A DNA stretch of 64,000 nt from the NCBI GenBank assembly GCA_020636155.1, contig JACJYM010000003.1:124001-188000 (forward strand). The letters run 5' to 3'. The translations under genes and the position numbers were made by a program. Under the pieces are notes generated by a model. That model was not told where the DNA came from. It saw only the letters and a program-made list of their open reading frames with translations, and made no database searches. The stretch comes from Lewinellaceae bacterium. GTDB taxonomy: Bacteria > Bacteroidota > Bacteroidia > Chitinophagales > Saprospiraceae. Within the stretch, counting starts at the first letter, position 1, and every line of letters starts with the position of its first letter. Below are positions 15,740 to 21,553 of this stretch, piece by piece.

Positions 15740-16154
15740 GTTTTTCTCTATACTTTTTCTCGATTTCATTCGCAAAAGCCGTTTTATCATTCCTTAGGAA
15801 TTCCATTGCTTCTCCATTCACAATGGTCGGATGTATGTCTCTGAGATTTTTATCACTCCACAAAGCCAGTTCAATTAAAACAGGTGTCAAAGCCAAACTT
15901 TTTTCGGTCAAGAGGTAGAGGTTAGTCTTTTTATTGTCTGGTCTTTGGGTTTTTATGATAAGTCCCACTTCTTCCAAAAATTTGAGTTTGGCAGAAAGAA
16001 TATTGGTCGCAATAGCTTCTTCACTTTCTGTAAAGTCCTTAAAGGTCTCCTTGCCTTCAATGAGCATTTGCTTTACGATGACCAATATCCACTTGTCACC
16101 TAAAACATCTAAAGCTGATGTAAACGGGCAATTACATCTGAAATCTTGTCGCAT
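15714..16154 (-). CDS. HxlR-family transcriptional regulator
   Basis: 146 residues, second HxlR protein of the island, only distantly similar to the one at 12.4 kb. Signature CNCPFTSALDVLGDKWILVIVK, then NILSAKLKFLEEVGLIIKTQR (recognition helix region) and YLLTEKSLALTPVLIELA (wing). Two cysteines near the N-terminus (CNC) may be sensory. It diverges from the SnoaL-like lipoprotein gene; repeated CTTGC motifs occupy the shared control region. In the cassette array it is the only gene of cassette C3 in the cassette orientation, its stop running into the attC-like site. Confidence 0.85.
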   Translation of the reverse strand: MRQDFRCNCPFTSALDVLGDKWILVIVKQMLIEGKETFKDFTESEEAIATNILSAKLKFLEEVGLIIKTQRPDNKKTNLYLLTEKSLALTPVLIELALWSDKNLRDIHPTIVNGEAMEFLRNDKTAFANEIEKKYREKLATTMYIP

Positions 16155-16177
16155 CTGTTAAGTCAATATTAAATTTT

Positions 16178-16254
16178 ACTTGCAAAATGAAATTTATTTT
16201 CATTATTACTTGCACATTGAAAGTTATTTTGTATTTTTGCTTGCGAAACAAAAG
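16178..16254. promoter_or_regulatory. control region with three CTTGC-type direct repeats
   Basis: ACTTGCAAAATGAAA (16178), ACTTGCACATTGAAA (16208) and GCTTGCGAAACAAAA (16239) are spaced 30 and 31 bases, about three helical turns. The last overlaps a plus-strand -7 box TATTTTTG (16232-16239), 32 bases before the SnoaL-like gene. Likely HxlR binding sites on one face of the helix. Confidence 0.55.
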
Positions 16255-16271
16255 TAATAATTATTTATCAA

Positions 16272-17171
16272 ATGACCAAGACAATGAGAAAAGTATTCAC
16301 AGTATTGACTCTAACAGGTATTCTCGCTTCCTGTGTTGTTAATCAAACTAAATCAACAAGCGAGAATAATCAAACAAAAACATCAAAAATGACAAACAAA
16401 GAAATCGTAGGCACTTTCTTAGGTGCGGTAATGAAACAGGACACCGCAACTATGCGACAGGTAGCTAATGCCGATTACATTCAGCATAATCCCTTTGTGC
16501 CAACTGGTTTAGAACCTTTTATTGGTTTATTACCCATACTAAAAGAACACGAAACCTATGCCGAAAACGTAAGAATGTTTCAAGATGGCGATTTTGTGTT
16601 TATGCACAACATTTGGAAAAACGCCAAACCTTTTGGGGCAGATGAAATGGTAGCATTTGACATTATCCGTGTAGATGAAAACGGAAAAGTAGCCGAGCAT
16701 TGGGATGCAATGACCGTTCTATTGAAAGAAACCGCAAGTGGTAGAAGCCAAACCGATGGACCAACAATTGTTGAAGATTTAGATAAAACTGAGGCAAACA
16801 AAACCTTGGCAGTTTCTCTTATTGAAGACGTTTTAATGGGTAAAAATCCAAGTAAGATTGGCGACTACATCAGTTCTGAAGAATATCATCAGCACAACCC
16901 TCAAATTAAAGATGGATTGACAGGCATAGTAGAAGCAGTGCAGTATCTCACTTCTCAAAACAATATGTTCAAATACACCAAAATTCATAAAGTGTTGGGT
17001 GAAGGTAATTTCGTCCTTACCGTAAGCGAAGGTGAGTGGAATGGTGGCAAGAAACACGTGTTTTACGACTTATTCAGAATGAAAGACGGTAAAATCGTAG
17101 AACATTGGGATGTGATTCAAGAAATACCGACAGAAGGTTTGGCACACAATAACGGTATGTTTGGATTTTAA
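16272..17171 (+). CDS. exported lipoprotein with two SnoaL-like domains
   Basis: 299 residues. Signal peptide with lipobox LASC (Cys21). Two tandem NTF2-like/SnoaL-like halves: NKEIVGTFLGAVMKQDTATM...DYIQHNPFVPTG...DIIRVDENGKVAEHWDAM, and NKTLAVSLIEDVLMGKNPSK...EYHQHNPQIKDG...YDLFRMKDGKIVEHWDVIQ. The repeated YxQHNP and EHWD motifs are typical of SnoaL-like polyketide-cyclase homologues of unknown substrate. An internal ATG at 16389 would give a cytoplasmic form. First of three plus-strand genes followed by a membrane protein and an SDR enzyme. Confidence 0.82.
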   Translation: MTKTMRKVFTVLTLTGILASCVVNQTKSTSENNQTKTSKMTNKEIVGTFLGAVMKQDTATMRQVANADYIQHNPFVPTGLEPFIGLLPILKEHETYAENVRMFQDGDFVFMHNIWKNAKPFGADEMVAFDIIRVDENGKVAEHWDAMTVLLKETASGRSQTDGPTIVEDLDKTEANKTLAVSLIEDVLMGKNPSKIGDYISSEEYHQHNPQIKDGLTGIVEAVQYLTSQNNMFKYTKIHKVLGEGNFVLTVSEGEWNGGKKHVFYDLFRMKDGKIVEHWDVIQEIPTEGLAHNNGMFGF

Positions 17172-17193
17172 TTAACCCTAAAAACTTACTAAA

Positions 17194-17730
17194 ATGAGCG
17201 AAATACAAATTTCAACCTTAGCAATGGTATTGTCCATTATTCCTGTAACACTTCACGGAATTGAAATGCTGTTTCCTATGCAAGCCCGCTGGATTGTCAA
17301 TTGGGTATTGCCCTTTTTTGGACTTAAAGCTCCGAGCAGTAAAACGGCTATGACACAAGACGAACAACTAACAATGCTTGATGCAGCTTTGGATGCATCG
17401 CCAAAGGAAAAGTTGACGAATGCAAAAGATTATCTTTTCCTTTTGCTTTTTGAACAACGTCAAGGAGCTATCGGATTTACAGCCGTTGCGGTTGGTGCTA
17501 TCTATGGAATGGGGCTTGAACTTGCTGCACGTCAACCATTGCATTTAGTATTTGGTGTAGTTGCAGTATTGATGATGTTGGTTAATGCAAATCAAGCGGG
17601 TTTTCTGCCATTCTTCGGTAAGCATCCAAAGGTTTCTACTCACGGTAGAAATGTAGGTATCGTGTTCACTCCCTTTTGGTTGATTGTGGCTATTCTCAAT
17701 TATTTGGCGTTTTCGTATGCCCCAATTTAA
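17194..17730 (+). CDS. hypothetical four-helix membrane protein
   Basis: No family name recognised. 178 residues with a first hydrophobic helix (LAMVLSIIPVTLHGIEMLF), a polar loop (~45-80), then three helices (GAIGFTAVAVGAIYGMGL, LVFGVVAVLMMLVNAN, IVFTPFWLIVAILNYLAF). It lies 22 bases after the SnoaL-like gene and 25 before the SDR gene, so it belongs to that transcript. Confidence 0.65.
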   Translation: MSEIQISTLAMVLSIIPVTLHGIEMLFPMQARWIVNWVLPFFGLKAPSSKTAMTQDEQLTMLDAALDASPKEKLTNAKDYLFLLLFEQRQGAIGFTAVAVGAIYGMGLELAARQPLHLVFGVVAVLMMLVNANQAGFLPFFGKHPKVSTHGRNVGIVFTPFWLIVAILNYLAFSYAPI

Positions 17731-17755
17731 TTTTTAAACTTTAAACATTTCAAGA

Positions 17756-18625
17756 ATGAAAAATATAATCATCACTGGTAGTAGCAACGGATTTGGTCTG
17801 AAAGCTGCAAAAGATTTTGGCGATAAAGGCAATAAAGTATTCGCAACAATGCGTAATCCAAATGGTAAAAATGCCAATGCAAAAGCGGATTTGGAAAACC
17901 ATTCTGCCAACATCAAAGTGGTAGATATGGATGTAACAAATGATGCTTCGGTAAAAGAAGCTATGTCAACTATTCTTTCAGAAGCAGGAAACATTGATAT
18001 TCTTATCAACAATGCAGGGATTATGTATTTGGGTATTACGGAAGCCTTCAGCATTGAACAAGCAAAGTTCCAAATGGAAACCAATTATTTTGGTGCTATT
18101 AGAGTAATGCAAGCTGTTTTACCCTCTATGCGTAAATCTGGTTCTGGTTTAATTATCAATACTTCTTCGTTGGTTGGTCGAATGTCACCACCATTTTTTG
18201 GTACTTACACCGCAACTAAACACGCTTTGGAAGGATATTCACAAGCATTGCGTTACGAAGTTTCACCTTTTGGCGTTGATATAGTCTTGGTTGAACCTGG
18301 TCCATTTGGCACAGGCTTATTGGCATCAGGTCAAGCACCTGCACATAGTGAAGTTTTAGAAACTTATGGTGAATTAGCAGGTGTTCCATCAGCAATGGGC
18401 GAAAATTTTGCTCAAATGTTGCAAAGTGAAGATGCTCCAGACCCACAATGGGTAGTTGATGCCTACTTGAAATTGGCAGAACAACCTTTTGGAAGTCGTC
18501 CTACAAGAACAGTTGTCGGTATCACTTGGGGTACTGACGAAATCAACGACCTAACTCAACCTATTCAAGATAGAATTTTGAAAGAAATGCAACTCGATTC
18601 CGTACTTGGTGGTGTTTCGGCATAA
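17756..18625 (+). CDS. short-chain dehydrogenase/reductase
   Basis: NAD(P)-dependent oxidoreductase of the classical SDR family, 289 residues. Nucleotide-binding loop ITGSSNGFGLKAA at residues 4-16, adenine-site NNAG (INNAGIMYLG), catalytic serine in NTSSLVG, and the YxxxK motif in YTATKHALEG. Substrate unknown; relatives often reduce ketones or aldehydes. Last gene of the HxlR-linked plus-strand unit; a strong terminator follows. Confidence 0.9.
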   Translation: MKNIIITGSSNGFGLKAAKDFGDKGNKVFATMRNPNGKNANAKADLENHSANIKVVDMDVTNDASVKEAMSTILSEAGNIDILINNAGIMYLGITEAFSIEQAKFQMETNYFGAIRVMQAVLPSMRKSGSGLIINTSSLVGRMSPPFFGTYTATKHALEGYSQALRYEVSPFGVDIVLVEPGPFGTGLLASGQAPAHSEVLETYGELAGVPSAMGENFAQMLQSEDAPDPQWVVDAYLKLAEQPFGSRPTRTVVGITWGTDEINDLTQPIQDRILKEMQLDSVLGGVSA

Positions 18626-18651
18626 CCATTCAGTTTTCAGTTAATTTTATA

Positions 18652-18690
18652 AAATCACAAGGGTTTTGGTTCTTGTGATTTTTTTTTGGT
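18652..18690 (+). terminator. rho-independent terminator after the SDR gene
   Basis: Ten-base stem AAATCACAAG/CTTGTGATTT with a ten-base loop and a run of nine T residues, 27 bases after the stop codon. Confidence 0.9.
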
Positions 18691-18707
18691 CTGGAATTTT
18701 CTCAAAT

Positions 18708-18842
18708 TGGCTACAACGGTGGCAATATGCAAAGTTGGGGATTACTGAGCGACTCACTATTAAGCTACACGGCACTTGAAGCGAACTACAAACCTTTAAT
18801 ACCCTATTAAACCCCAATTTTGTATATTGCATGTTGTGTGCT
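18708..18842 (-). repeat. attC-like recombination site of cassette C2
   Basis: Minus strand: core AGCACACAAC (18842-18833), arm ATGCAATATACAAAATTGGGG, variable ~50-base middle, arm CCCCAACTTTGCATATTGC, core GTTGTAGCCA (18717-18708). The arms pair over about 17 of 19 positions, with unpaired extra bases near the cores, as in integron attC sites. The first core is the exact complement of the other end of cassette C2 (19536-19545); the second belongs to the start of cassette C3. Confidence 0.75.
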
Positions 18843-18846
18843 GTTT

Positions 18847-19515
18847 TTATATTATTTCCGCATTTTCTAACTCGTCGAATTTTATACCAGTAATTGCATT
18901 ATCAACAAGTTCATTTTTCAATCTGGTTGTAATTATTAAACCCAAACCCATAGGATAGGTAAATAAATCCAATCCATTACTTCTAAATGTTAAAAATTTG
19001 GGAACTATATAACTCCAGTTATAAATACTTTGTACTTCTCCAGATTTTTTTACAAAATCATCTTCGCTTTTTACTTCGACATCTCCTCTATCGTTACCAA
19101 ATTGACTTATATAAAATTTACTGTTAACATAATCAATTCTTCTAGTTTGATTTTCTGTTTCAATAAACAATCTATAATAATTACTATCAATGATTCGATT
19201 TTTGTGTTGTATTTTAAGTTTAATATATATAGATTTTTGAATGGAATATTGTTCGAAAATATTTTTAACCTTTTCAGAAACTATAAGTCCTGCTGAAGAA
19301 ATCAAAGCTGTACTTATTATATCAGTAAGGTTGGAACTATGCGCTAATTTAATGATGCCAAAGTCTGTTATTGTGTTTGGAATTGTATTTACGTTTAATT
19401 GGTAAATTGAATCTTTCGAATTGAAATCATAATCACCAACCATTCCATCAGTTTGAGGATAATTCGGCCCAGTTTCTTCTGTTCCACAAGCTTCTTTCAA
19501 TTTATAATAATGCAT
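18847..19515 (-). CDS. Imm11-like (DUF1629-type) protein in cassette C2
   Basis: 222 residues from the ATG at 19515; the longer open frame upstream runs into the cassette boundary and is not used. The pattern resembles Imm11/DUF1629-type immunity proteins of polymorphic toxin systems: SAGLIVSEKVKNIFEQY, a middle part with RIDYVNSKFYIS, and the C-terminal GLIITTRLKNELVDNAITGI. No signal peptide. No toxin gene is adjacent. It is the only gene of its cassette, is oriented toward the attC-like site, and stops 5 bases before that site's core. Assignment rests on pattern memory and is moderate. Confidence 0.55.
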   Translation of the reverse strand: MHYYKLKEACGTEETGPNYPQTDGMVGDYDFNSKDSIYQLNVNTIPNTITDFGIIKLAHSSNLTDIISTALISSAGLIVSEKVKNIFEQYSIQKSIYIKLKIQHKNRIIDSNYYRLFIETENQTRRIDYVNSKFYISQFGNDRGDVEVKSEDDFVKKSGEVQSIYNWSYIVPKFLTFRSNGLDLFTYPMGLGLIITTRLKNELVDNAITGIKFDELENAEII

Positions 19516-19535
19516 ATTGTTCCCGGTTTTTGAAT

Positions 19536-19610
19536 AGCACACAACGGTTCTGTGATATGGAGCGGACGCCAGCGATAGCAAGTCTTACATTTTATCACTT
19601 GTTATCTCTC
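19536..19610 (-). repeat. attC-like recombination site of cassette C1
   Basis: Minus strand: core GAGAGATAAC (19610-19601), arm with GTGATA, ~30-base variable part, arm with TATCAC, extra bases, core GTTGTGTGCT (19545-19536). At 75 bases it is the compact form of such sites. The first core complements the other end of cassette C1 exactly. It contains the stop codon of the small membrane protein gene. Confidence 0.7.
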
Positions 19611-19783
19611 GTCTTTTTATTCTTTGTGTATGTTATTAATCCAATAATGATAAAAATTATACCAGTTAAAATATTCCCTAAAGCTTCAAAGTTAAGTTTT
19701 TCGGGAATTCCAGAAATCAAAATTGTAAATATACCAATTCCTATAAGTATGAGTGGTAGTTTAGATTTATCTATTTTATTCAT
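19595..19783 (-). CDS. small two-helix membrane protein in cassette C1
   Basis: 62 residues: two hydrophobic helices (LPLILIGIGIFTILISGI and LTGIIFIIIGLITY) linked by a short amphipathic piece, with a basic tail ending KKTRDNK. It overlaps the end of the peptidase gene by 8 bases and its TGA lies inside the attC-like site. No family recognised; with the peptidase it may form a two-gene cassette. Confidence 0.6.
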   Translation of the reverse strand: MNKIDKSKLPLILIGIGIFTILISGIPEKLNFEALGNILTGIIFIIIGLITYTKNKKTRDNK

Positions 19784-20597
19784 TTATTTGATGATGAATA
19801 TGATCATCATGCCTAACTGCATGACATCCTTGAAATCTAATTTTATTATTTGACAAGTTCATTCGTTTCTTTAAATGTGGTTCGATTAGTATTTTTTGCG
19901 TCAATGGGTCTTCGACAATTTTGTTCAATAATTTCTTTGTGTTTTCTTGGTCGAATTCTAAATCTTCACGACTTCCTAAAGTTAGGAATTTAGTGTAGTC
20001 ATAATGCCAATATCCATTTGACTTGCATTCTCTTGTTTGGTTGAATTCTTGGTTTGTGGGATTCACAAAATGTCCGTATCCCGATTTTGATGGTTTTAGG
20101 TTTCCTACCTCCTTGTCTTTTGTGTAATAGAATGATAGGTCTACTTTTCGCCCATCTTTATGACTTAAATGCGGTAATAGAGGGAATCCATCAATGAATG
20201 GGAAGTTTGCATCCAAATATGAGAGTTTGTGCTTGTTGTTCTCAGAATTTATATCGTCCGCAATTTTAATTAATTGACTTTTAAGTTTCGGTTTCACATA
20301 GTGTCTATTTAGTAGTGGTGTTATATAAGTATGAGGTATAAGATTTGAGGATTTTGTAATTGGTAGTAGGCTTCTGTCATTTAACTTTGCAACTGAGGAA
20401 TTATAAGTATTGTTGATTAAGTACACTATCAAAAAACTAAAAAGCCTTTTTCCATTTTCTATTTACACAATTTTTAATCTTGCAGAGTATCCGAAGGTCA
20501 ATATCCATATTATGCCACCTACTTGTGTGATTATTATTAGTAGAGTTACAATCAGTATGGACAATTGTTTTTTAATTTACTTTGTCATTTTGTTCAT
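19776..20597 (-). pseudogene. membrane-anchored M15/M74-type metallopeptidase, interrupted by two in-frame stops
   Basis: One continuous frame of 273 codons from the ATG at 20597, broken by TAA at codon 7 (20577-20579) and codon 45 (20463-20465). The first segment encodes a membrane helix (LSILIVTLLIIITQVGG), consistent with an N-terminal anchor whose frame is continuous with the rest. Downstream, LPHLSHKDGRKVDLSFYY and CHAVRHDDHIHHQ carry the H-x(n)-D and H-x-H zinc ligands typical of LAS-type murein peptidases (MepA/VanX-like). Both stops could come from single CAA or GAA to TAA changes. A shorter product might still start at TTG 20432, lacking the anchor but keeping the zinc site. If intact, the protein would cut cell-wall peptides. 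Confidence 0.7.
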
Positions 20598-20601
20598 TGA
20601 T

Positions 20602-20751
20602 GAGAGATAACGTCGAGTGCGAACGACGTATGGCGACGATAGGAGACATATGTACGTTCTGCATTATTAATCTCGTTTTTTCTTTATTCACCCGCTTCCC
20701 AATAGTTTGAGGAGAATAAATCTAATGCAAGCGAGATTAATGTTAGGTACT
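20602..20751 (-). repeat. composite attC-like region between cassette C1 and the BRO-N relic
   Basis: Minus strand begins with AGTACCTAAC (20751-20742), whose ACCTAAC fits the RYYYAAC core, and ends with GTTATCTCTC (20611-20602). Two hairpins lie between: TTAATCTCG/CGAGATTAA (20667-20675 with 20732-20740) and an imperfect one joining 20621-20632 with 20647-20659. It may be two sites fused after loss of a cassette. The end at 20602 pairs exactly with the far end of cassette C1. Confidence 0.5.
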
Positions 20752-20801
20752 ATGTTCACCTTTGTTTGAAGAATTATAACGAATCGTTACCCCCCTTCGG
20801 T

Positions 20802-20969
20802 TTACAATGAGTCTGTTGATAGCTTTACTAGGTTTCTGTAACCAAGTGTTGACGCTACGTCTGTCGCAACAAACCAAATTTCACCGTCAATTTCAACCTT
20901 TGCAGTTCGTATGTCGTTTAGTTGTTGTTCTTCAGAGTGAATTGAGTATTTAAAAAGTTGAAGTTGCAT
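20802..20969 (-). pseudogene. truncated BRO-N domain protein
   Basis: 55 codons from the ATG at 20969. The sequence QLNDIRTAKVEIDGEIWFVA then TDVASTLGYRN is the first half of a BRO-N domain (the DNA-binding module of phage antirepressors and of DinD-like damage-inducible proteins). It then breaks off into LVKLSTDSL and a stop, so the rest of the domain and any C-terminal part are missing. It lies 50 bases before the outer core of the composite attC-like region, so it may be a decayed cassette gene. Confidence 0.6.
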
Positions 20970-21021
20970 TGGTATTTGTTTATGTACAAAAATATTTTTG
21001 AGTTCTATTTTATAATGAGAC

Positions 21022-21300
21022 TTAACGATTGTATATACGCCAAATTGCGTATATATTGTATATAAATTCATCCTTCCTTTTTCGCATATTTCTATTATCT
21101 AGCGGCGAATTTCTATCTATATTCATCTTATCCATTGGGATATACCCCCACTTTTTACTTTGCAAATATTTGAGACCTTCAAGACCTTTTATCCCAGAGA
21201 CTAGACCTTGGTCATAACTAATAAACATTCCCTTCCACTCACTATCCTTGTGAAATTTTGGCTTGAGGTGTCGTATATTTTGATCCGTTAAGGTCATCAT
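21022..21300 (-). CDS. hypothetical protein
   Basis: No family recognised. 92 residues, basic and soluble (FHKDSEWKGMFISYDQGLVS, RNMRKRKDEF). The last residues overlap a strong palindrome (GTATATACGC...GCGTATATA, 21030-21055) next to GTTAAGT on the minus strand, which itself resembles an attC core. This suggests the frame may be the remnant of another cassette gene or a chance frame. Confidence 0.4.
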   Translation of the reverse strand: MMTLTDQNIRHLKPKFHKDSEWKGMFISYDQGLVSGIKGLEGLKYLQSKKWGYIPMDKMNIDRNSPLDNRNMRKRKDEFIYNIYAIWRIYNR

Positions 21301-21393
21301 ATCAATAAGTATGGGTTAAAGATAGTGATTCAGGTTGATATTGGGAAATTATTTAAATTTAATAATGCATATTTTTCTTAGATGATACTTTAT

Positions 21394-21473
21394 CCTCCTT
21401 GTTCTTCGAACTGTCCCTCCAAAGGGTCAGATTCCTCTCTGTACTTCGTACCGTTCCTCCAGAGGGACACATT
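21394..21473. repeat. two tandem 40-bp hairpin repeats
   Basis: 21394-21433 and 21434-21473 match at most positions. Each holds a small palindrome (GTTCTTCGAAC in the first, GTACTTCGTAC in the second) followed by a pyrimidine/purine hairpin (CCCTCCAAAGGG, CCTCCAGAGG). The first palindrome changes on both sides at once, keeping the pairing. It marks the right edge of the accessory island, upstream of smc. The surrounding gap 21301-21539 holds no gene. Confidence 0.75.
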
Positions 21474-21539
21474 TATTTGTGAAAAATGAAATGTAACACC
21501 CAATCCCAACGCTGATTACCGATTATGATTCAGAATATT

Positions 21540-21547
21540 TATCTTTG
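21540..21547 (+). promoter_or_regulatory. -7 promoter box of smc
   Basis: TATCTTTG fits TAnnTTTG and ends 6 bases before the smc ATG at 21554, so transcription would start close to the first codon, giving a leaderless mRNA. Confidence 0.45.
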
Positions 21548-21553
21548 CAGGCT

